64,000 nucleotides of DNA from Microstegium vimineum (taxonomy: Eukaryota > Streptophyta > Magnoliopsida > Poales > Poaceae), in the NCBI GenBank assembly GCA_022036555.1, contig CM039119.1, forward strand, positions 41,288,318 to 41,352,317, written 5' to 3'. Both the position numbers and the translations under genes were made by a program. How positions within the stretch are numbered: position 1 is the stretch's first letter; each line of letters starts with the position of its first letter. The notes beneath the pieces are model-generated. The model saw nothing but the letters and a program-made list of their open reading frames with translations, was not told where the DNA came from and ran no database searches. This document shows positions 10,956-20,874 of the stretch, piece after piece.

Positions 10956-11394
10956 CCCTTTTATACCATTGACCAACTGCACTGGTCGGATGAAGCGATT
11001 GTCCTGTGAACACCCGAGCAGTTTGTTCCTTACGGATCGTCCAAGTGATTAGGACGTACAGCACGACTAGGTAATCAATCAAAGTATCAAACATTCGATG
11101 CCCGGGCTTCAGCATTAACGTTCCTACCCGAAGCCACCAGTTTGGCACAGGAAGATTCTGATAATGGCAATCGGTCCTGGGATTGCACCTCAAATGCTTA
11201 ATCATATATACTTCCTTCCTACGTACAAACAAAAAGTGATGAAGTGTCTGAGACTCTTGTGAACAAACCACACAATTCGCTGTTATTAAAGAATGTATAG
11301 GCACACTTGTGGTTGAGTACTGAGCATCACCTATCCACTTAGACAAGAAAGCATGTGTCTGGGTCGTGCATTCCATCAAGTCTTTGATGTGCAA
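10956..11394 (-). pseudogene. LINE (non-LTR) retrotransposon remnant, C-terminal part of the RT ORF
   Basis: The - strand frame has NCVVCSQESQTLHHFLF, a C-x2-C...H-type finger like the zinc finger at the C-terminus of plant LINE reverse transcriptases, followed by a hydrophobic tract and WTIRKEQTARVF, matching the usual W-x-ERNxRVF ending of that family. No RT core is visible; it would lie outside the retained part. The Sirevirus LTR joins exactly at 10955/10956, so the LINE was here first and its downstream end should lie left of the window. Family assignment is from motif resemblance only. Confidence 0.55.
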
Positions 11395-12025
11395 ATTATG
11401 AAAAATTATACGACAAAAAAAGGCCTTTGAAGGTATCTTGCAGAAGTGTTCTATTCACCTGACTTATCAGCTGGTTTATTTTTCTTTTACAACAAAACAA
11501 CTAAAACAGTATCATCCGACTTATCGACCACCAAATCGATGAAGCGGTGTTTTTAGGTCGATCCGTCCGATACTAGCGCTTTGCCGAACCTACCTTTTCC
11601 TGATACGGCTCTAAAAAATTATTAAATACAGGTCCACAGGCCCACAAGTGGACGGTCCACGCGGAGTACACTCGAAGCATGACTAGCACCTGGCAAACGC
11701 AGAGCGCATGCATGCTTTACTATTCCTGGTAGGTAGTACGTTTTTTTTTCTTTTTTCTATTCTATTCCTTTTCCCATTTAGTTTTGTGTAGGCCGTATTT
11801 TATTCTTTTTTATTTTTTTTTATTTTTTATTTTAATCTCTCTTATGATTTCACGTAGTTAGTTTTTTCTATTTCTTTTTCCTTTTACTTTTCATTGGCGG
11901 TGATTTCTTTTTCTTATTTTTTTAGAATTTTTATTTAATCTAGTTAATTGTTTTATTCATAACATTTTATGTTACATGATTTTTTTCTTTGCTTTTTTAT
12001 TTGTCGGTGTACAAGCTTGAACTTA
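11395..12025. other. Non-coding, MITE-like patch and T-rich tract
   Basis: Near 11458-11530 the word GACTTATCAGCTGGTTTATT and a later CCGACTTATCG resemble sequence common in grass MITEs, but I cannot define both ends. From 11738 a long T-rich pyrimidine run follows. No gene is seen. Confidence 0.35.
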
Positions 12026-12029
12026 TACA

Positions 12030-12515
12030 TGGCCATGGTGTCGTGCCGTGTTGGCCCGTGTCATGCCTGGTCATACTTCGTGCCTGGCCGGGCCGTGCTT
12101 GGTTGTGTTTCGTGCCTGATCGCCTGCCCAAGGCACGGCCCACGGGTCGTTTTGCCGTGTCGGGCTGCCTATCGTGCCGGCCCGACCCATGACCTGTTAC
12201 GCAAGAAACACTTCAAAATTCTCACAAGTGTTCATCATTTTCAGTTTTTCACAAATGTTCATCGTTTTTATCATTTCACAACTCAATTATTAGTTATCCC
12301 AAATCATTTTAATAAGTCATTTTAACCAAATTAGTCATTGGAATCAAAATAACGGGCCGCTCCTATACCGCCCCTTAGATCGGGCCGTGCCCATGCCGTG
12401 CCACGTGCCTAGGTGGCGGTGCAAGCACGGCCCGCCCACCGGGCCATGCCGTGCTCGAACCGGGCCAAAATGTCGTGCCATAGGCCGGGCCATCGTGCCT
12501 CGTGCCTTCTGGCCA
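12030..12515. repeat. Pair of GC-rich GCCGTGC/GGCACGGC blocks around an AT-rich core
   Basis: Two blocks, about 12030-12195 and 12350-12515, are dense in GCCGTGC, GGGCCGTG and GCACGGCCC words on both strands, separated by about 150 bp of AT-rich sequence. This looks like the ends of a non-autonomous DNA transposon with GC-rich inverted repeats, but no clean terminal inverted repeat or target duplication could be fixed. ORFs here are composition artefacts. Confidence 0.4.
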
Positions 12516-15176
12516 AATATACTTGAACTACATTGTCATATTTACGAATAGCTTTTTTTTGCGAGTGCTTACGTGAGTGATTTGGATTGTGTGATATACA
12601 CTTGACGAGGTCGATTAGTTTTTGGTTTTTTTTCATTTCTTTTTTCACTGTTAAGTGATTTTTTAAAACTTAATTTATTTTTTTTCTATAGTTCTCAGTT
12701 GTATTGTTTCATTCCATGATTTTAAATTTCATTATTTTCATTATTTTCATTTGTTGTATTTTGATTTATTTTTCTATCATCTTATATAATCTTATATATT
12801 TTATGATGTATTATGTTTTGTTTTTCCTGAGATGTTCGGTGATATTTTAGTCACTAATCTTTATTATTGACTTATGGATGACGAATAGCGTTTTGGTGCT
12901 CTTCCATGTGGACCAGCAGCATTTTCCTTTACCTAGGATGTCATTGAGGTGAACATGTAGATTGAATAGATTGTTGTTACGCTAAACACATGTATTTATC
13001 TTGTTATTGGGTTATGGGCAAGTCAACGCTAAGAGCAACTAGACCCATGCGACCTACTGGGCTAGGTGTGTTTTTTTCTTTCTTTTCCTTTCTATTTTCT
13101 TTAGATTTTTGTTCATTTTATTTTTCTTTTTTATGTCTTTTTAATGCTTTTTAATTTTAATGTAATTAATTAGTATATTTTTTTATTGTGTTTCATGTTT
13201 TCTTTTATTGTCTATATTTTATGAGATACATGTGACTTTTATGTGGTGACATATGATATTCATGTAGTATTCATATAATGTTCTGTAATGTATTTTTAAA
13301 TGTTCAACTAATATGAATGGAATGTTTATATAGTGCGTGATATGTTATATACTATATTTTAGCTTGTTTACATAGTATCATGTGATGTTGTTTTATTTTT
13401 CTCTAGATTTTTTTATTTTTCCTTCTTCGTAGTCTTATTTTAATTAATTAGTTTATTTTATTTTGAAGTATATAATTTTTAGATTTCCTATATTCCATAA
13501 GATACATGTGATGTTCTCGTAGTATTCATATGATGTTCTCTTGTGTACTTTTAGATGATCAGGTAGTATAAATGGGATGTTCTATAATTATCTGTTAGAA
13601 TTGACATAATTCTTATGATATATTTTATAGTCTATTTTATATTGTTTAACTAGTATGTTATGATGTTCTTTTATTTTTCTCTATAGTATTTTAGATTTTC
13701 CTTCTTCATTATTTTAATTTAATTCAGTAGATTTTTTATTGTTATTTATTTTGAAATTTCTACCTTCCATGGACAGATATGATGTTCCGATAGTGTACCA
13801 CAATGTTGATATATATTTTAATGTTGGGTAATACAAATGAGATGTTCCACTCTTATCTTTAAGTATTCACGTAGTACTCATAAGCCGTGATATATTTTAG
13901 GTTTATTCAAATAATATTATGTGATGTTGTTTTAATTTTTTTCTTTAGATTTGTTTATCTTTTTTTACTCTTTGATATTTTACTTTTGGGAAAATTGATC
14001 AAGTAGTTTATGCTTAATTTCATTTTTTATTTAAAATTCCTACTTTCAGTTAGATATATGTTTATGGTATAAATAATGTTTTATAATGTATTTTGTGAAG
14101 TTCATCTAATATAAATGAAATGTCCTATAATTATTTTTGAGTGTACACATAATTCATATGATATATTATGTGATGTTTTATAATATATTTTATGATGTTC
14201 AACTAAGTATCTATGCGATGTTTGGCTTTTTTTTGTTTTATATATTTCATGGTAAACGTTTAATATTTAGTGATATATTATGTGATGTTTATTATATATT
14301 TTTTAATGTTTAAGTATCTCGGTGATGTTCTATTTTTTATTATGCACTTTTTATGTGATGTCTTGTATTATATTTTTCATTGTACTTATTTTCTTTTAAA
14401 TATTGTTTACTTTTTTAGTTCATTTTTCTTCATATTTCCATTTTATTTTATTTGTACTATTATATGCGTTTTTCTATCACGTGATTTTTACTCTTTTAAT
14501 TTCTATTTTTTCATGAGATACATATAATGTTGATATAGTATATAAGTAATGTTACATATATTTTTTCAAATGTTCTCATAGTATAAGTGAGATTCTCTAT
14601 AATTATCTTTGAGTATTTAGATAGGACTTCGTGAGATGTTCTATGATATATTTTTATATTGTTCCAATAATATCAATGTGATGTTATTTTTCTCTATTAC
14701 ATGTTTTTCATTGTCTTTATTTCCTATATTTGTTACTTTTATTTTCTATATGCCTAGCTATAATGTTGATGTAGCACACATGTGATACTCAATGATATAT
14801 TTGGTGATATTCATGTATTATATAGTTCATTTTTATGATATATTTTGAGGCATCCACGAAATATAAATGAGATGTTTCACGATTAACTTTGAGTATTCAC
14901 GTAGTAACTGTGAGATGCTTTATGGGATATTTTAGATTGTTAATATAGTGTTCATGTGATTCTCTTTTTATTATTTTGTCTATTGCGTGACTTTTTATTT
15001 TTTCTTATTCTTTTCCACCTTTTACTAATATTTTTTATTTATGTTATATTATTTTTTGCGAATTTGATTGTTCACATTTAGAATGTTAATATAGTACTCA
15101 TGTGATGTTTTTTATTATTTTGTCTACTATGTGGCTTTTTTATTTTTTTCTTATTCTTTTTCCATCTTTTACTAAT
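12516..15176. repeat. AT-rich region with degenerate tandem repeats
   Basis: About 2.6 kb of very AT-rich DNA. Phrases such as GTGATGTTNTTTTATTTTTCTCTA, GAGATGTTCTATAATTATCTTTGAGTATTCACGTAGTA and ATATATTTTAGATTGTTCATATAGTA (each in diverged, partial form) recur at about 13380, 13660, 13920 and 14680, and near 14955 and 15100, giving spacings of roughly 260-300 bp and a shorter 146-bp step at the end. No coding capacity is credible. Element D inserted at the right edge, at CTAAT (15172-15176). Confidence 0.6.
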
Positions 15177-16797
15177 TGTTGACGCTAAAAATGAGGCTTC
15201 TGGCATCAGCACTGCGTAGGGCCTGTGGAGATCGTGCAGCAGCGGAGCTTGATCTCCTGGACCCCTTAAGCGGCTCAAGCCACTTCGATGATCGATTCCA
15301 GGCGTGTCAATCAATTTGACCTACAATTGACAAGGAGATGAAACGCCAAATTATGGAACCTGCCGATTGTTGCCAGGCAGTTCCATGAATGTGCGGCTCT
15401 CATATAGCCGATGAATGTTAGAGATTGACTAGAGAGTCAACTCCGAACAGTGTAAAGCATAGTAATGGTGTACAAATGGCTGTCACAAGATATCAGATGC
15501 ACAGTGTATAAATAGCCGATCGTACGGTAAAATTAAAGTAAAGATACGATGCATGAACAATATCGCCATCGAATTACCAAATCTATTGAGTATACCGGAT
15601 AAAGATTAACCATCAACAGAGGTGTGTTCTCATGCAACTATGATGACAATTAACCCGATAACCCGACCAATCTACTAGCATTGGGGTGTTTTCATACAGC
15701 CATAAAAGTAAATGAATCAAGCCACGTTCAGTATACTTAATAGATCTAACAGATCGAAACGATAAAGTACGTGCACCGTATGATTGAAGCATAACCAGAT
15801 CAACTATGTTAGCCGATATGAGGTCCATGAAGCTTGAACAAGATCCATACGTCTGACACCGAACGGATCTAAGTCTGAGCAGACATGACTCAACACGTAC
15901 GACATTGGGGTTCGTAAGATGCAGCCGTATCGTACATGTTGAACCAGATCCAACCACACTCAAACCAATCTAATGACTGAACACATATCTCAAAACCCGC
16001 CACATGTAACAACCGTAACTAATGAATTGACCGATAAGATCATAGATCTATCGCCTCTCTGAATATAAAGAAAGAAAACAACAGAGGCAAATAGATCTAG
16101 ATAGAAATAAAGCGCGGGCCAATCCATTAGATGAGGTTGGGCAAGATATTGTAGCAATAAATTAAACAAAGCATAATAGACAATATCGATAACTTAATGA
16201 ATCTATTAGATCGCCAATCTAATAGAGCCGATAACTAGCTTGAAGCCACGATTCATGTGAGATTGAAGCAATGCAGCACCATGAACAATAGATTCAAACT
16301 GATAACTAGCTCATACCGAGCTTGCACGAGTTACACAATACAGCCGTACAAACGAGACATGAACCAAGGCTAGACTTACAAACAAAACCGAAGGTCGATC
16401 TAGTCGATGCAGCCCAATCCGTCGAAGGTTCACCGAAATCTACTCTACTCGTACTCCTAAGGATGGACGAAGGCCGGAAACTAAGGACTAAGTTGTGTAT
16501 TTGATTGATTGGATGTCTTCCTCATTACCTATGCCTTGCTATTTATAGACCACATAGCATAACCCTAATCGGTCGTCACGCAAGTCCTAATAATAAGGAA
16601 GCAAACTCTGGCTTGGGTCTCAATTTACTCCCCTGCCATAATCATTGCATACACGTCGCTGAAATTGGCCGAAAGATCTTTTCATGATCCCTTATTTCCT
16701 TAGTCGATCTTTCGGGTCCATCTTAGATGCTTTCCTTCGAAGGCCTGCTAGAGGCCCATCAGTGCGTATCTGGCCATGCCAAAATACGGTGTTAACA
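15177..16797 (-). repeat. 3' LTR of element D
   Basis: On the - strand it begins TGTTAACACCG at 16797, directly after the polypurine tract, and ends GCGTCAACA at 15177, about 1621 bp. The start is nearly the same as the LTR starts of A and B (TGTTAACACTGG), but the rest has diverged. CTAAT (15172-15176) is the probable target duplication; its partner is outside the window. ORFs within it are spurious. Confidence 0.85.
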
Positions 16798-16814
16798 CAT
16801 GCCCCCTAATTTTG
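16798..16814 (-). other. Polypurine tract of element D
   Basis: On the - strand, AAATTAGGGGGCATG directly precedes the LTR start, matching the tracts of A (32102-32118) and B (53609-53624). Confidence 0.8.
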
Positions 16815-16992
16815 GGATAAACTTGCTTTATTCCAAAACTTCCTCAAAAATTCCAAGAGTCGCACCAATAGTCGGCTCGCCTTCCCAAAATATCTCTACA
16901 CTGTTGGGAACCAAAATGGCCGACCCTTCCGCTTCTGCTATCTCCATGCCGCAACGCGTCTTCGAATCGACTCTTCATCTCCGTAGTGGATC

Positions 16993-16999
16993 TATATAA
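16993..16999 (+). promoter_or_regulatory. TATA box for antisense gene 2 of element D
   Basis: TATATAA lies 91 bp upstream of the gene 2 ATG (17090), on the strand opposite to D transcription. A and B have a TATA-like word at a similar distance (110-118 bp) upstream of the homologous ATG. Confidence 0.5.
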
Positions 17000-17089
17000 T
17001 GCTATGTGGCCCCCGGGCTTCGATACTCAAGCATAGCCATCTCATATAGTAACCTTCCAGAGCCTCCAGGGTCCACCAAGAAAACTCTA

Positions 17090-17955
17090 ATGGCCGGAGG
17101 CGATAGCCGTGGAAAGCGCCCAGCGGATGGTCCTCCGGAGGGTATCCCTATGCGCCAACATCTTCTCCGGATGCGGTAGGTTTGATCAACATTTTCTTTT
17201 CCTCTGAATATCCTTCATCTGATGTTTCCTGTCCTTCCAGCATGGCCATCAATGGCAGTGTCCAGCCCATGAACCTCGCAACTGGTAACCCCCTCCCCCT
17301 ACGAGGGTTGGCTCTTCCGACGCTCCGTCGTCTCCGTCTGGCTCTACTCCCCCTGCGACTCCACCATGGAAGAAGAGAATCACCGCATTCAGGAGATTAG
17401 CGGACTTCTCTTGGAGGCGACCGAAGAGGAAAACTGCCTTAGGTTTGTAGTCGAAGTGCAGCAAGTCGCCCTGAACGCCGCTGGGGATGAACTTGTTGAG
17501 GCAAGAAATCGGCTATCTGTAGCCGATAACACGGTGGCGAGTAAGACAATCCTCCTGGTTATCCATTCTAGATACTTCCAGTTCCTCTGCTATTCTCATC
17601 CCTTTTTGGTCTGTGTGGCACTAACGGCGCAATTGGAGGAATTGCGCCAAATTGCCACAGTCGCTGCTGACGCAGTCAAAGCTAGGTTTGAGGCCTTGGA
17701 GCATCGTCTCGAGGACGTTCGATACCGGGCTCAAGAGGTGGCTCTTCATGGTGTTCATCGCGGCGCCATTATGGCCCTCTTTGCTGCCGAGGCTACCTGT
17801 GACATTAATCTCCAGAATATAGAACCTGGGTTCCCCGAAAACGACGGCCCCGAAGACCATGAAACCTTCGGAACGCCTTCCGGGAGCATGGCGAGGGGGT
17901 AGTCAGAGTCACCCACGCCGAGGACATCATTAGTGAGTTGTTCCTCGGCGATTAG
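17090..17955 (+). pseudogene. Antisense gene 2 of element D (MAGG coiled-coil protein)
   Basis: Homologue of the intact gene 2 in element B. The start MAGGDSRGKRPADG matches MAGGENRGKRPAEG of B. The first exon is 86 nt (17090-17175), the same phase as the 83-nt exon of B. A GTAGGT donor opens an intron that ends at TTCCAG (17240). The downstream coding part (17366-17902) is a Glu/Ala-rich coiled coil with GVHRGAIMALFAAEA...EPGF, aligning to GVRHGAALGLAAM...PAGF of B. A second intron probably began at GTAAGA (near 17540); its acceptor looks mutated. Frames are inconsistent between exons and a G-run near 17895 shifts the tail; the family's C-terminus is seen as HAEDIISELF ending at TAG 17953. 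Function is unknown; it lies antisense between pol and the LTR of D. Confidence 0.6.
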
Positions 17956-18173
17956 CTTGTAGTAGGTTTGCTGTAAATAAAGAGATCTTTCTTCATCTCG
18001 GTGCTCAATATGTGCGTCTCTGCTTCGTCAGAGCCTCTCATCAAACCCCTTATATTTTTTTCGATCTAGAGGCAATACCTATTGTATCAGCTACTGGTGG
18101 TTCTGAATGCAGTCAAGCCGATTATTTCATGCCGAAGACGATACACATTACATCGGCTATCTGATCGAATCGA
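17956..18173. other. Junction between antisense gene 2 and pol end in D
   Basis: Convergent 3' ends: gene 2 on + ends at 17955 and D pol on - ends at 18174. The spacer includes AATAAAGAG (near 17976), a possible polyadenylation signal for gene 2. Nothing else seen. Confidence 0.4.
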
Positions 18174-19431
18174 CTATAATGTGTAGACCCATACGCTGGG
18201 GTAGTACTTCTTGAAGTATTTCCCATTCAGCGCCCTGGAGTACTCTTCTCCCTCCAAAGTCTCGTAGAAGTAAGCATTACCTGGAGCGCCCTTCGTAATC
18301 CGATAAAGACCTTCCCAGTTTGGTGACCATTTGCCGTATTTACCATCCTTAGTTCCGATGGGCAAAATGACTTTCCAAACCAAGTCTCCCTGATTGAACC
18401 TCTTCACTCTGACTTTCTGATGACAGTACTTAGCAACCCTGAGCTTATTGGCCTCAATATTCTCCAAGGCCCTCAATCGATGCAAGCTCAGATCGTCGAG
18501 GTTGTCCATCATGAGATTCTTATAGTCCTCGGCCTCCAGATTGTCTTGCTGTATAATCCTCCAAGATCCAACACTCATCTCCCATGGTAGTATAGCTTCT
18601 TGTCCGTAGACCAACTCATAAGGTGAGCATTTGGTTGACCCATGACAAGCCATCCTATAAGACCACAGAGTCTCCACAAGTATCAAATGCCATCACTTAG
18701 GATAATCTAAGATCTTCTTCTGGATTATCTTGATCAATATCTGGTTGGATGCTTTTACTTGCCCGTTGGCCTAAGCGTAATACGGGGAGGAGTTGATGAT
18801 TTTGAAACCCGTCTCGGCCGCGAAGTCACCGAACTCTTTGGATGTAAACATCATTCCTTGATTAGTAGTGATGGTCTGAGGGACACCAAATCTGTAAACA
18901 ATGTGTTCCCTGACAAACTCAATTATGTTGGCTGACGACGCTTCCATCAAGGGAATGGCCTCAACCCACTTGGTGAAGTAATCTGTTGCTACCAACACAA
19001 ATTTATGTCCTTTGCGAGACGATGGGAACACCTGGCCAATCAAATCTATTCCCCACCCCCTGAATGGCCAAGGCTTAATGATGGCATTCATAGCCGATGT
19101 CGGGGATTTCTAGATTTGACCAAACTTCTGGCATTCTTGGCAACCCTTATAATATCTGAAGCAATCTTCCATTATGGTCGGCCATAAATACCCTGCCCTC
19201 TTGATCATCCATTTCATTTTTTGAGCAGATTGGTGCGCGCCACAGATGCCTTCATGGATTTCCCCCATTAATAGCCTGGCCTCCTCCTTGTTAAGGAATT
19301 TGAGTAGCACACCCTCGATCGTTCTGTGATACAATTGATCATCATGAATGACAAACTTGGTAGCCTGATACCTTAGCTTCCTAGAGACGCATTGTGACGG
19401 GTTCTTTAGGTACTCAAAGATACTGGTTCTC
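18174..19431 (-). pseudogene. pol: Integrase part of pol, element D
   Basis: Reads from 19431 down to the stop at 18174. The HHCC finger region (HEGICGAHQSAQKMKW...CFRYYKGCQECQKF) lies in 19110-19334, the core in 18771-19091 and the C-terminal domain (WKVILPIGTKDGKYGKW...) in 18174-18686. There is no chromodomain, as expected for the Tat lineage. The catalytic D of the usual TTDQG motif is N here (TTNQG), a probable G-to-A change. A stop follows SPYYA (18768-18770) and others lie between the blocks, so the enzyme is dead. The N-terminal side continues after the A insertion at 33525. Confidence 0.85.
19427..19431. repeat. Left target-site duplication of element A (TTCTC)
   Basis: TTCTC immediately before the LTR start TGTTAACA; identical to 33520-33524. 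Confidence 0.9.
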
Positions 19432-20836
19432 TGTTAACACTGGATTTTGGCACGCTTAGGAAGATCACAGGTGGGCCAGTGCGTAGTAAATTTGCAGAGA
19501 CAGGCGTTCGGAGCATTCGGCAAGTGTCCGTTCAGTCGGTTAATTTCCAAAGATTCAACAAATGATCGTGCGGTCGGCTATTCTGAGGAAGGGCGGTTTT
19601 CCGTTGAAGAAGCGACAAAAGCGGCAAGTAAGAACCGATCGGGTAACGAAGATCGCGAAAATTAGGGCAATAAAGACTCCAAAGGAAACTAAAGTCAAAG
19701 ATGTCGTGTTTTCGTTTGATATTTTGTAGCCGTGTCCTTTTAGGACTCATGTCATAACCAGGGTATAAATATAAACCCTTGGCCATTGTAAAAGGGGTTC
19801 ACAACCAAATCAATACAACCGGCCCCGTGCCAACTTCGAGTCTTTTGTCGTGTCGTCGAGTTCTTCGAGAGGAGTCATCAATCCGTCGACCACCGTAAGT
19901 CCCGACAACCTTGTTATCATGTCTAGTATCATACGGTGGATTTAGACGTTCATGCAAGTAGTCTTGTTTGTTGTCAATGATCGTGTGGCGGATCCTTGCT
20001 TGACAATCAAGAAGTCTTCGCTTATGTTTCGTTTACGAGTAGATACCATGCGGCAGGCGTTTGCTCGATATGCTTAGCAAAAGCAAGATAATTATCGGCT
20101 CTATTAGATTTGGCAAGATCTAGTAGATTCATTAAGTTATCACGTGTTGCATGTTTTAGATATTTAATATATTTGCAACACTCTTTTGCCCAATCTAGAT
20201 TGATACGGTTCGTCTCTATTCTTTCTTATAGATCTATTTATGCTTTAACAATTATTGTTTTCATGTTGTCTCTACAAATAGATCTTACGTTCATAATAGC
20301 CAAATTAGCCTAATCTAGATTGCTACGTATTGCGGGTTCGTGCATGTTAACCACGTTTAAGCTTTGATAAGGTTAGGTATCGTGCGGCAGATACAAGCTT
20401 TAGATTAGTTTGATCGTGTTTGTCTTACATGTTCCTTCATCATGGATCCCAACTCAGTTGGATTGCTGAGCTTGGTTACGCTTTAACTCACAGCTAATTA
20501 TGATTAATCCAAACGTACTTTTCTCATGCATGCACGTTCGACAATCAATATTTTACGTACTTTATGTTTGTTTTAGCCGAATGATCTATAAGACTTGTTG
20601 GCAGACAACTTCTATAGCTGTATGTCGTCGTAAGTGGCTTCAGGGCCGTATATATGGAACTGTCTGGTCTCATCCAACATGTTCTATTTTTGTATCTAAT
20701 GATTTTTATCCCTTGCTAGTTTCAGGTCAAACTGACTGGCACATTTCTGGATTTCGAAACACCCGGGCACCCGATTGAAGCCACGCTTTCCGGCTTGCTG
20801 TGTGTGAGGCACAGTGCGCCACATTTTGTGTCAACA
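19432..20836 (+). repeat. 5' LTR of element A
   Basis: TGTTAACACTGG...GTGTCAACA, about 1405 bp. TATAAATATA at 19764-19773 is the likely promoter. It pairs with 32119-33519. Short ORFs in it have no support. Confidence 0.93.
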
Positions 20837-20843
20837 CACTTTT

Positions 20844-20861
20844 TGGCATGCCTAGTGGAAC
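20844..20861 (+). other. Candidate primer-binding site of element A
   Basis: TGGCATGCCTAGTGG begins 7 nt after the LTR end; B (42420) and C (38376) have TGGCACGC/TGGCACAC words with the same 7-nt gap. TGG fits the CCA end of a tRNA; the tRNA species is not assigned. Confidence 0.5.
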
Positions 20862-20874
20862 CACACATTTCAAG

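Larger units (their letters stand above)
15177..19431 (-). mobile_element. Tat-type Ty3/gypsy element D, fragment 1 (3' LTR to integrase)
   Basis: Element D runs on the - strand and enters the window from the right. This fragment holds, in + order, its 3' LTR, polypurine tract, antisense gene 2 and the integrase end of pol. It stops at TTCTC (19427-19431), repeated at 33520-33524, where element A is inserted. The remainder continues in 33525-35513 and 37227-37492; the 5' part lies past the window. Confidence 0.88.

Noticed and set aside
11969..12325. 118-codon ORF on + across the GC-rich block
   Set aside because: Frame arises from repeated GCCGTG words and is flanked by T-rich runs; no protein-like pattern.
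14270..14527. Phe/Tyr/Ile-rich ORF in the AT-rich region
   Set aside because: Low-complexity translation of T-rich DNA.
15613..15963. 116-codon ORF on - within the D LTR
   Set aside because: Inside an LTR and not shared with other LTRs.
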